A DNA stretch of 5,841 nucleotides from Alphaproteobacteria bacterium UBA5343. Its GTDB lineage: Bacteria > Pseudomonadota > Alphaproteobacteria > RF32 > UBA5343. Made by a program: the position numbers and the translations under genes. This document shows, piece after piece, positions 1-5,841 of the stretch. The notes under the pieces were generated by a model, which worked only from the letters and a program-made list of their open reading frames with translations, was not told the DNA's origin and ran no database searches. The stretch lies in assembly GCA_002410125.1 (NCBI GenBank), contig DHQH01000037.1, positions 1-5,841 of the forward strand, read 5' to 3'. Positions within the stretch are counted from its first letter, which is position 1; every line of letters begins with the position of its first letter.

Positions 1-70
1 GTGTTTTTTTATGTGTGAATTAAATAGGGTTTAACCTTTATAGTGTAGAGTACATCTAATCATTTAGTAT

Positions 71-80
71 AGGGGGAGGG
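71..80 (+). promoter_or_regulatory. Ribosome binding site of the FGase-like gene, close to a GTG start
   Basis: AGGGGGAGGG lies directly before the GTG at 82. The best anti-SD match, GGAGG at 75-79, leaves only 2 bases to the start. The weaker AGGGGG at 71-76 leaves 5 bases, nearer the normal range. The site supports GTG as the start because no other start codon lies nearby in frame. Confidence 0.55.
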
Positions 81-81
81 T

Positions 82-723
82 GTGTTAGATAAGTTACAGC
101 AATATAATAATCTGTTTTTTCAAAATAAGGCACTGGGGAATATTGAAAATCCTGATGTTTTTGGTTTTGCTAACTATCAAACCAAGATATGTTTGACAGC
201 TCCACACGCAACTAAAACTTTCGTTCAAAAACAAATAAAATCATCTGATTTATATACTGGTGCGATTTGCAAATATCTATCAGAAGAATTAGCAGTATCT
301 TCTATCATTAGAAATAAATTTATCGAGAAAAAAGAAATGATAATTGATTTTATCACCAATAATCAGCTAGAAGATTTATATTTTTTAGATATTCATGGTA
401 TGAAACAATCAAGAGATTTTGAACTAGCGATTGGTCTTGGTCATATGCAAGAAAGTGATTATCAAACAGACATCACAATCGCTAAAGAGCTTTGTGATAA
501 ATATAATATAAGTTATACAGTAAATCATCCAGATTATACAGGGCAACCTGGGCTTGCTGGTCGCTTGCAAAAAATCACCAATAAATCAAATGTTATTCAA
601 TTAGAGTTCAGAAAAGATTTGAGAGATTTTTATAATCATTCTAATATAGTGCAAAATAAAACAATTCCTTTTATGTTGGAGTTTATAAAAGAGTTGAAAA
701 AAAATAAGTTATATCATAAATAA
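82..723 (+). CDS. N-formylglutamate amidohydrolase-like zinc hydrolase
   Basis: A 213-residue cytoplasmic protein with no signal peptide. It carries the spaced motifs of the FGase-like metallohydrolases: TAPHAT (His42), a following Asp56 with TG at 59-60, LDIHGM at 102-107 (Asp103, His105), and QLEFRKDLRD at 173-182 (Glu175). In this superfamily, which shares the zinc-carboxypeptidase/aspartoacylase fold, the PHA histidine and the DxHG region bind zinc, and the late Glu is a plausible catalytic residue. Known members cleave N-formyl- or N-acyl-amino acids, or gamma-glutamyl bonds; the substrate here cannot be read. It is shorter than the classical enzyme of roughly 260-270 residues. The start is GTG at 82: the frame is closed by a TAG at 70 and no ATG fits. 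The purine run at 71-80 is the ribosome site, unusually close to the start. The stop is 10 bases before the trehalase, so the two are probably co-transcribed. Confidence 0.7.
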   Translation: MLDKLQQYNNLFFQNKALGNIENPDVFGFANYQTKICLTAPHATKTFVQKQIKSSDLYTGAICKYLSEELAVSSIIRNKFIEKKEMIIDFITNNQLEDLYFLDIHGMKQSRDFELAIGLGHMQESDYQTDITIAKELCDKYNISYTVNHPDYTGQPGLAGRLQKITNKSNVIQLEFRKDLRDFYNHSNIVQNKTIPFMLEFIKELKKNKLYHK

Positions 724-733
724 GGATTAAAAT

Positions 734-2164
734 ATGTCAGATAAGATGCAAAATTATATTAAAGATTTTTGGAAAAATCACAGAAGAGATTGTTTGGATA
801 AAGCATGCATCACCGAGCAAAAATTTGATGATGTTTGCAATTTATATATTCCTGCTACAGAGAGTTTAGAGATTGTGAAATCTAAGACTGATGCAAATGT
901 TTTGCAACTCCCAAAAGATTTTCAATCGGCTTATAATGATGTCTTGCCAGGATTGTTATACCTTCCAAAGCCTTATATAGTACCGGGTGGAAGATTTAAC
1001 GAAATGTATGGTTGGGATAGTTATTTTATCAATCTTGGTTTGCTGCAAGATGGTTTATATGATTATGCAAAAGACAATATTGATAACCTTTTATATCAAA
1101 TTAAACATTATGGCAAAATTCTCAATGGTAATCGTAGTTATTATTTGGAAAGGTCAAATCCTCCATTAATTGCAAAAATGGTATTAGAATATTTCTTTGC
1201 AACAGGAGAAGATATCAAATGGCTTCGCTCCGTTGCTCCAATCATAGAAGAGCATTTTAAATTTTGGAGAAGTGGTGATAAATATCTACCAGAATATAAT
1301 TTATCTAGATATTATGCCGAAAATGATACCCCATCTTATGAAGTTCAAAACTCTAAAGAAGAAACCGAGACAGGTTATTATGAGAAGGCTAAGAGCTATT
1401 ATAAAGAAAATCCAAATCATAGATTTTATAATGCTGGAGCTGATGAACTAACTCCAGAATTTTATAGAGCTGACAGATCTATGAGGGAGTCAGGGTTTGA
1501 TATTACTGAACAATTTGGTATCTTCTCAGAATATATTAATGATTATTTACCAGTTTGTTTAAACTCACTTCTTTATGTTATGGCAGAAGATTTAGCAGAT
1601 ATATTTAGCTTAATAGGTAATGATAAAAAATCAGGAAATTATAGCACGATTGCTGATACTATTAATGATTCTATCAACAAATATCTATGGGATAATAAAT
1701 TAGGTCGTTATGCTCACTATAATATTAAAGAAAAGAAAAATAGCGACTATTTATTTGCTACTAGCTTTTATCCATTATGGGCAGGGGTTGCAACTGATGA
1801 ACAAGCTGGTGCAACCATGATGACTGTGTTACCAACTTTAGAAGGGAAATATGGGCTAGCTTGTTCTGATAAAATAACCAATAAGCAATGGGATAAGCCT
1901 TATTGTTGGGCACCTTTAATGTATTTTGCTGTTAATGGTTTGCAAAATTATGGATTTGATAAAGAGGCTACTAGATTGGCAAGAAATTGGTGTTTTAAGA
2001 CTGAAAAAAATTATAAAGACACAGGTATTATAAAAGAGAAGCATTTATTTAATGATGAGGGTATCGATGAAGATTTTGATATTAAATTTGGATATTCTTC
2101 GAATGAAACAGGTTTTGGTTGGACCAATGGAGTTTATTTATATTTTAAAAATGAGGTGTTATAA
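734..2164 (+). CDS. Cytoplasmic alpha,alpha-trehalase, GH37, neutral-trehalase-like
   Basis: This 476-residue enzyme should hydrolyse trehalose to two glucose molecules. GH37 signature 1 is PGGRFNEMYGWDSYF at 84-98 and signature 2 is QWDKPYCWAPL at 385-395. NGNRSYYLERSNPP at 131-144 is a further sugar-binding block. The proposed catalytic acid is Asp256 in MRESGFD. The C-terminal GFGWTNGVYLY block is at 460-470, with Glu458 just before it as the likely base. There is no signal peptide, so it acts in the cytoplasm. Several segments match yeast neutral trehalase as I remember it better than E. coli TreA: PGLL before signature 1, HYGKILN at 125-131, and DRSMRESGFD followed by LNSLLY. The E. coli-type RPRPESYRED block is absent. 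The fungal N-terminal regulatory and calcium-binding regions are missing too. AAGGA at 722-726, overlapping the upstream stop, is the ribosome site. dtd follows after 2 bases. Confidence 0.93.
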   Translation: MSDKMQNYIKDFWKNHRRDCLDKACITEQKFDDVCNLYIPATESLEIVKSKTDANVLQLPKDFQSAYNDVLPGLLYLPKPYIVPGGRFNEMYGWDSYFINLGLLQDGLYDYAKDNIDNLLYQIKHYGKILNGNRSYYLERSNPPLIAKMVLEYFFATGEDIKWLRSVAPIIEEHFKFWRSGDKYLPEYNLSRYYAENDTPSYEVQNSKEETETGYYEKAKSYYKENPNHRFYNAGADELTPEFYRADRSMRESGFDITEQFGIFSEYINDYLPVCLNSLLYVMAEDLADIFSLIGNDKKSGNYSTIADTINDSINKYLWDNKLGRYAHYNIKEKKNSDYLFATSFYPLWAGVATDEQAGATMMTVLPTLEGKYGLACSDKITNKQWDKPYCWAPLMYFAVNGLQNYGFDKEATRLARNWCFKTEKNYKDTGIIKEKHLFNDEGIDEDFDIKFGYSSNETGFGWTNGVYLYFKNEVL

Positions 2165-2166
2165 CG

Positions 2167-2604
2167 ATGAAGGCATTAGTTCAAAGAGTAAAAAAGGCTT
2201 CAGTCACTGTCGATGGAGAAATTGTTTCTTCAATTGATAAAGGCTTTTTAGTTTTGCTAGGTGTTATGGATGGTGATACTAAAGAAAATGCTGATTATTT
2301 GGTTAAGAAGCTTGTTAACTTACGAGTTTTTGAAGATGAAGCAGGCAAGATGAATCTCTCTATTAAAGATAAAGGGGGAGAAATCATAGTGGTCTCTCAA
2401 TTCACTCTAGCTGCAGATTGTTCAAAAGGAAACCGTCCAAGTTTTATCAATGCCGCAAGACCAGAAATAGCCAATCCTTTATATGAATATTTTGTAGAAG
2501 GAGTAAAAAAAGAAGGTATTTCAGTTTGCACTGGAGTTTTCCAAGCCCATATGGATGTGGAGCTTATCAATGATGGTCCAATCACTATAATGTTAGAGAA
2601 ATAA
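2167..2604 (+). CDS. dtd: D-aminoacyl-tRNA deacylase
   Basis: A 145-residue protein of normal full length. It is a homodimeric cytoplasmic enzyme that removes D-amino acids (and glycine from tRNA-Ala) mischarged onto tRNA, keeping D-residues out of translation. Family landmarks are intact: the MKALVQRVKKASVTVDG start, SQFTL at 77-81, GNRPSF at 88-93, and NDGPIT at 135-140 with the Gly137-Pro138 dipeptide, the cis-proline motif that gives chiral selectivity. The usual NxGPVT has the mild Val-to-Ile change. The ribosome site GAGGTG at 2153-2158 sits inside the last codons of the trehalase gene, 8 bases before ATG, so translation is probably coupled to trehalase. Its stop overlaps the start of the next, broken gene (TAATG). 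Nothing suggests loss of function. Confidence 0.97.
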   Translation: MKALVQRVKKASVTVDGEIVSSIDKGFLVLLGVMDGDTKENADYLVKKLVNLRVFEDEAGKMNLSIKDKGGEIIVVSQFTLAADCSKGNRPSFINAARPEIANPLYEYFVEGVKKEGISVCTGVFQAHMDVELINDGPITIMLEK

Positions 2605-3298
2605 TGCAAAAAATTTATAATAATAAAATAATTCTCAACTCTATCTTATTTATCACTCTGATATTTTCTTATCTAAAGGGAATAAGATATGAATTTGGAG
2701 ATTTTTATTATCATCATTTTTTATCTTATTCTATGACCTATGAATGTGGTTATCTTAAAAGAATTTTCTTAGGTAATCTACTATACCCTCTAAATCAACT
2801 TTTTTCAGAAAAGATAGTTTTTCAAACTCTATCCTATATAGCATTATTTGCTTTTTTAGGGCTTAGTTATTCACTATGTTTTATAAAGAAGAGACATAAT
2901 ATTGGGTTATTTTTTAGTTCCTCACTTTTGTTTATGTCATCTCAATTCATAATAATTACCAGTGGTTTAATAGGGGATTAGATCTTTTAGTATTTCCTCT
3001 TATAGTAGCTGTTTATTACACAACCGCATATATTGGGCATTATTTTTATTTATTCTTTCCTCTTTAATTCATGAAATGACAATTTTTGTTGGAAAAAAAC
3101 GAAGTTAAAATCTCGAAATTAATGAGTAGTATTTTTATAATCTTAATGCTAGCTGTATCGGTCCTCAATATAGGTTCGCAAAGTTTATGGTGTAGTCATA
3201 ATAAATGTAGATCAATTTATAATCCTTATATATTATTTAGGAGTTTGCTCGATATTTCTAAACAAATAAAACCCTACCAAAATAGCAGGGTTTTATGA
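2604..3298 (+). pseudogene. Decayed polytopic membrane protein gene, several frameshifts
   Basis: The ATG at 2604 overlaps the dtd stop and opens 125 codons with hydrophobic segments at about residues 9-25, 73-94 and 101-120, then stops at 2979-2981. Coding-like hydrophobic sequence resumes in a second frame at about 2963-3064 (WFNRGLDLLVFPLIVAVYYT onward, then stop). A third frame carries about 3058-3105 (SSLIHEMTIFVGKKRS, then stop). From about 3086 the second frame returns (EVKISKLMSSIFIILMLAVS and onward) and ends at 3296-3298 inside the terminator. The last shift falls near an A7 run at 3093-3099. Read together, the pieces make one multi-pass membrane protein. The SLIHE and YECGYLKRIFLG stretches recall polysaccharide polymerase or glycosyltransferase-type membrane proteins (EpsG/Wzy-like), but that is only an impression. 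Neighbouring genes are intact, so decay is likelier than poor sequence. The joined length is also short for such families, hinting at an internal deletion. Confidence 0.75.
3266..3296. terminator. Bidirectional rho-independent terminator
   Basis: ATAAAACCCT (3266-3275) pairs perfectly with AGGGTTTTAT (3287-3296), giving a 10-bp stem and an 11-base loop. On the plus strand the stem ends in TTTTAT. On the minus strand it ends in TTTTAT followed by TTGTTT, so it can act both ways. It lies between convergent units: it ends the plus-strand operon after the broken membrane-protein gene, and it lies about 23 bases past the stop of the minus-strand helical-protein gene. Confidence 0.8.
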
Positions 3299-3319
3299 AG
3301 TTTTATTGAAGTGAAAAAG

Positions 3320-3871
3320 TTATTCAACTGCAGATGTAATGTCTGTTGGAAGCCCTTTTTTTCCTTTAACTTTCTTGCCAACATTTTCTAATCTATCTAA
3401 TTTCTTTTGGTATTTATTATTGATACTTTCTTGTCTACCTTCATATTTTTCTTGTCTTCTTTCTAATCTTTCTTTAAATTCTTCACTATTTTCGTAATCT
3501 TCACCATATTTTTCTTTCATTTTAGCATGAAATTTATCATTTCTAGATTTTAATTTGTCTTGCATTTCACCTTTTTTAGATTCGATTCTAGCTTTTCTTT
3601 TTTCAAGTTTATTTCTAACTTTTTCTTTTCTAGCTTCCATCATTTCTTTTCTGTCAGCTTCCATTGCTTCGCGACCTTCTTGAGACATAGCCTTCATTTC
3701 TGCTCTTTTGGCTTTGAAATCTTCTTTCATTTCCGCTCTTTTAGCTTTTAATTCAGATGCTACACTAGGGTTCATTCTTTCCATAGTATCTGCATTGGTC
3801 ATTTCTTGTGCATTTACAGTAACTGCAGTTGCTAATAATACAGCTGCTGTTGACATTAAAATTTTCTTCAT
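3320..3871 (-). CDS. Secreted, highly charged alpha-helical protein of unknown function
   Basis: A 183-residue protein with a clear Sec signal peptide: MKK, a hydrophobic core at 4-18, and V-N-A at 19-21 before Gln22 as the signal peptidase I site. The mature part, about 162 residues, has no Cys and is dominated by Lys, Glu, Arg and Met. From about 38 to 166 it reads as nearly unbroken helix, probably coiled coil. KAKRAEMK occurs twice (42-49 and 53-60), exactly 11 residues apart, suggesting a hendecad repeat. Location is periplasmic or exported. Secreted charged helical proteins include CpxP/Spy-like chaperones, but I see no LTxxQ motif and assign no function. The ribosome site AAGGA (3880-3884, minus strand) is 8 bases before ATG. 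The gene follows the Hcp homologue in the same direction after a 72-base gap and ends at the shared terminator. Confidence 0.85.
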   Translation of the reverse strand: MKKILMSTAAVLLATAVTVNAQEMTNADTMERMNPSVASELKAKRAEMKEDFKAKRAEMKAMSQEGREAMEADRKEMMEARKEKVRNKLEKRKARIESKKGEMQDKLKSRNDKFHAKMKEKYGEDYENSEEFKERLERRQEKYEGRQESINNKYQKKLDRLENVGKKVKGKKGLPTDITSAVE

Positions 3872-3907
3872 TGTGATTTTCCTTTCATGTAAGGGTTTGA
3901 CTATAAA

Positions 3908-3936
3908 ATGTTATTACTAAATAATATTTTTGTAAA
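3908..3936 (-). promoter_or_regulatory. Possible sigma-70-type promoter for the helical-protein gene
   Basis: On the minus strand TTTACA (3931-3936, five of six matches to TTGACA) is followed after 17 bases by TAACAT (3908-3913, four of six to TATAAT), about 36 bases upstream of the ATG. In DNA this AT-rich such matches arise by chance. It would let the secreted protein be expressed independently of the Hcp homologue. Confidence 0.35.
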
Positions 3937-3957
3937 TAGTTAACTATATACTATTTA
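3933..3957. repeat. Inverted repeat over the hcp stop codon
   Basis: TAAATAGT (3933-3940) and ACTATTTA (3950-3957) form a perfect 8-bp stem with a 9-base loop holding the Hcp stop codon (3944-3946). A second perfect palindrome, ATAGTTAACTAT (3936-3947), overlaps it, so the two foldings exclude each other. No T-run follows on the minus strand, so it is at best a weak terminator. It also overlaps the possible -35 box of the downstream gene, so an operator is an alternative. It is all A/T-rich, so chance is possible. Confidence 0.4.
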
Positions 3958-5566
3958 TAAGTTTTTTATTGTTTACCATTGGTAATATTTCAAAATTATC
4001 AACTAGCATACTAAGTACATTACTAGATATAAATTTTGGAATTTTTGGTCCGATTAAAATTCTTTTTACCCCCAAATTTAATAAAGACATAAAAACAGAA
4101 ATAGTTTTCTGATCATACCAAGAAAGAGCAAATGTTATTGGCAGCTCATGCACTCTGCAATCTAGTATTTCAGCTAAATATTTTATAAATCTTAATACTA
4201 GGTGAGGTGATTGCCCAATATTAATTATTCTTGGAATTCCATCAATATCAATATTTTTATCAATTGTTAAACTGCAACCAATATTTAATATGATGCAATC
4301 CTCATCTATTGAATTTATCAAATCTTTATAAAAACCCTGTGATACATTTTTAATATGATTTATAAATACAAACTTCTTTATCTTACCGCTATTAACTCCA
4401 TTGCTTATCTTGTCAGAATATTGAATTAAGATTTTACGTAGATTGTCATATTTATAAATTTTTTTGATATGTTTTTCTGCAAAACCTTTCATATATTTTG
4501 ATTTTTTTAATACTACTTTAAAGTCGTTATTGCTAATTCTTTTTACATTTTTTATATATATCTCTCCATAGGTAAATATATTATCTTGTGAAATATCTAT
4601 CTCTCTTATATTTGCATCTGATGTTAATATAATAGCTCCAGGGAAATTAGCAAAATCATCTTTTGTGTTTTTATTATCATAATTAAGATGTCCAATTAAA
4701 TTGGGATATTTTGCAAGCTCAGGATAAGAATGGGCATAAATCATATCACCATAAGTATAGATATTTATATTGCTATCTTTTGTTTCTTCTAATATTTTGT
4801 GAAGAGATATTAAGTTATCACCAGTAACCAAAATGCATTTACCTTGCTTATAGCCAGTAGATATTTCTTTTTCTTCTACTTCACCAAACAGGTCAGAATA
4901 AACCATATTTTGTAATTCATAAGCAAGATAGGCAATCTTGCCAGCTTCAATATTTAACTCATATAATTCGCCAATTTTTTGTGGATGATTATTATCTCCC
5001 ATATATCCCATAGCCTTATTTATAAAGTCAAATATATCATTATTGCCATATCCCATTTTTATCACTTGGTTAGTATAATAAGCAAACCCTTTTATATTAT
5101 AAGTTAAAAGCTCTTGCAAAGACGATATATCCTGTCCAAGTTCCTTAATTCTGTGATTAATTGATAATTGATTTGCTTGTTTTATAATCTCTGTTTTTTC
5201 TATACTAGTAGAGATATCAACATCTTGATCAATCTTTGGATCAATACTAATAATGTCACAAATATCTATATAATTAATAATTACTTCATTTAGAATTTTT
5301 TTAGAGTTAGTGATAATTTCCATTAGTTTATCTTCATCAAAATTAAGGTTAGTCGAAGTAGCACAAATCGCCTCAATAATATGACAATTTGCAGACTTAT
5401 TTTCATATCCATAATTTTTTAATTTTACTAAATATCTAGAGATTTTTTTTATCAAGAATAAAAGATAATCTTGCATTGCTGCAATTTCTTTTGTCTTACC
5501 ACAACTACCCATCTCTCCATCACATATATCTTTTTCAAGCTCTTGATTGCACTGAAAACAAAACAT
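3944..5566 (-). CDS. Hybrid cluster protein (Hcp) homologue lacking most hybrid-cluster ligands
   Basis: A 540-residue protein, the usual Hcp length. Canonical Hcp is an Fe-S protein that reduces NO or hydroxylamine and drives S-nitrosylation in anaerobes. The start MFCFQC, Cys3, Cys6, Cys15 and Cys22 match the N-terminal Fe-S cluster site. Other family blocks are VTGDNL (247-252), YTYGDM (270-275), IFTYGE (330-335), IGQS (450-453), LSWYDQK (481-487) and a C-terminal IGPKIPKFISSNV block. Against the Desulfovibrio enzyme, recalled from memory, the hybrid-cluster ligands read His244 to Asp250, Glu268 to Asp274, Cys312 to Ala318, Cys406 to about Ile405, Cys434 kept as Cys431, Cys459 to Ser453, Glu494 to Asp485, Lys496 kept as Lys487. 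A normal hybrid cluster is therefore unlikely and reductase activity should not be assumed. No hcr reductase gene is adjacent. The ribosome site ACCTT at 5573-5577 (AAGGT on the minus strand) is 6 bases from ATG. Confidence 0.88.
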   Translation of the reverse strand: MFCFQCNQELEKDICDGEMGSCGKTKEIAAMQDYLLFLIKKISRYLVKLKNYGYENKSANCHIIEAICATSTNLNFDEDKLMEIITNSKKILNEVIINYIDICDIISIDPKIDQDVDISTSIEKTEIIKQANQLSINHRIKELGQDISSLQELLTYNIKGFAYYTNQVIKMGYGNNDIFDFINKAMGYMGDNNHPQKIGELYELNIEAGKIAYLAYELQNMVYSDLFGEVEEKEISTGYKQGKCILVTGDNLISLHKILEETKDSNINIYTYGDMIYAHSYPELAKYPNLIGHLNYDNKNTKDDFANFPGAIILTSDANIREIDISQDNIFTYGEIYIKNVKRISNNDFKVVLKKSKYMKGFAEKHIKKIYKYDNLRKILIQYSDKISNGVNSGKIKKFVFINHIKNVSQGFYKDLINSIDEDCIILNIGCSLTIDKNIDIDGIPRIINIGQSPHLVLRFIKYLAEILDCRVHELPITFALSWYDQKTISVFMSLLNLGVKRILIGPKIPKFISSNVLSMLVDNFEILPMVNNKKLINSI

Positions 5567-5653
5567 CTACATACCTTCTGTGTTGTATTTATCTAATTAT
5601 TAAATGATGTCAGTTGGTTATAATACAAGAGTTATATTTTATAATATTTTTCT
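5567..5653. other. Intergenic gap upstream of the Hcp homologue
   Basis: These 87 very AT-rich bases separate the M48 peptidase stop from the Hcp start, both on the minus strand. Apart from the Hcp ribosome site I see no convincing terminator, no clear FNR-type TTGAT-N4-ATCAA site, and no confident promoter. A TATAAT on the plus strand (5619-5624) has no acceptable -35 and faces away from Hcp. Read-through from the peptidase gene is possible. Confidence 0.5.
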
Positions 5654-5841
5654 TTAATATATTGGTTCCTTGAAATTAGGAACAATAGGCATTCCCATTA
5701 CTTTTTTATTGCTGATTTCTTTGGCTGTTTCCTTTAATGCAATATATCTACTAGGACTTGTCGGATGAGAAGTTTTTATATAAATAGAGTTTGGGTTTTG
5801 AGTGGACATTTTTCTCCACACTTTATAAGCATTATTATAGT
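5654..5841 (-). CDS. M48-family metallopeptidase, C-terminal fragment (window edge)
   Basis: Minus-strand reading from the window edge gives 61 codons with no stop until TAA at 5654-5656; the N-terminal part lies outside. The peptide holds NAYKVWRKMSTQN and then IKTSHPTSPSRYIALKETAK. The THPxxPxRxxxLxxTxxEI pattern is the typical tail of M48 zinc peptidases of the BepA/YcaL/LoiP kind, which work in the envelope or periplasm on misassembled outer-membrane proteins. It ends IVPNFKEPIY. The HExxH zinc site and any signal or lipobox are outside the window, so activity and location cannot be checked. The gene precedes the Hcp homologue by 87 bases in the same direction. Family assignment rests on this short tail alone. 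Confidence 0.7.
   Translation of the reverse strand, partial: YNNAYKVWRKMSTQNPNSIYIKTSHPTSPSRYIALKETAKEISNKKVMGMPIVPNFKEPIY

Noticed and set aside
1..81. T-run at 4-10 as the tail of a terminator, and a promoter before the first gene
   Set aside because: The stem would lie outside the window, and no -35/-10 pair with good spacing was found, so neither is listed.
987..1169. 60-codon plus-strand open frame inside the trehalase gene
   Set aside because: It lies wholly within a well-supported GH37 gene in another frame, has no motif, and is a shadow.
2093..2134. Loss of the trehalase catalytic Glu
   Set aside because: Tyr454 replaces the Glu of E. coli TreA, but Glu458 next to GFGW fits the neutral-trehalase arrangement, so I do not call the enzyme dead.
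2397..2609. 70-codon minus-strand open frame over dtd
   Set aside because: It is antisense to a clear Dtd gene, with no ribosome site or recognisable product.
3086..3298. Separate 70-residue membrane protein starting at TTG
   Set aside because: It continues the frame-shifted membrane protein begun at 2604, has no own ribosome site, and its end runs into the terminator hairpin.
3560..3920. Two plus-strand open frames opposite the secreted helical protein
   Set aside because: Phe/Ser-rich peptides are what the complement of Lys/Glu/Arg-rich codons gives; the signal peptide and ribosome site support the minus strand.
5581..5660. FNR- or NsrR-type operator in front of the Hcp homologue
   Set aside because: Sequences such as CTGACATCATTT only loosely resemble such sites; neither half-site symmetry nor spacing fits.

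Overview
The window is an AT-rich stretch (estimated by eye at about 30% G+C) from a Gram-negative bacterium with ordinary Shine-Dalgarno-led genes. The Gram-negative call rests on a signal-peptide-bearing periplasmic-type protein and an M48 peptidase tail. The low G+C, the decaying membrane-protein gene and the compact spacing suggest a host-associated or reduced lineage, perhaps a low-GC proteobacterium. The species cannot be fixed from this sequence.

Left half, plus strand (82-3298): a tight run of co-directional genes. It starts with a compact N-formylglutamate-amidohydrolase-like zinc hydrolase (82-723). A cytoplasmic GH37 trehalase (734-2164) follows, resembling the catalytic core of fungal neutral trehalases more than E. 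coli TreA. D-aminoacyl-tRNA deacylase Dtd (2167-2604) comes next. The run ends in a multi-frameshifted integral-membrane-protein pseudogene (2604-3298) that overlaps the dtd stop codon. Gaps of 10, 2 and -1 bases imply one operon with translational coupling. A GC-containing hairpin at 3266-3296 with an A-tract before it and a T-tract after it can stop transcription from both sides.

Right half, minus strand: transcription runs leftward from the C-terminus of an M48-family metallopeptidase (5654-5841, truncated by the window edge), through a hybrid-cluster-protein (Hcp) homologue (3944-5566), to a small secreted, highly charged helical protein (3320-3871). This ends at the shared terminator, so the two gene groups converge.

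The most notable item is the Hcp homologue. It is full length, has the Hcp fold motifs and keeps the four N-terminal cysteines of the Fe-S cluster. By alignment from memory, however, most ligands of the catalytic hybrid Fe-S-O cluster are replaced: His to Asp, three of four Cys lost, both Glu to Asp. Only one Cys and the Lys remain. It looks like a non-canonical Hcp that cannot build the normal hybrid cluster. No CRISPR array, tRNA, rRNA, insertion sequence or phage gene was found.
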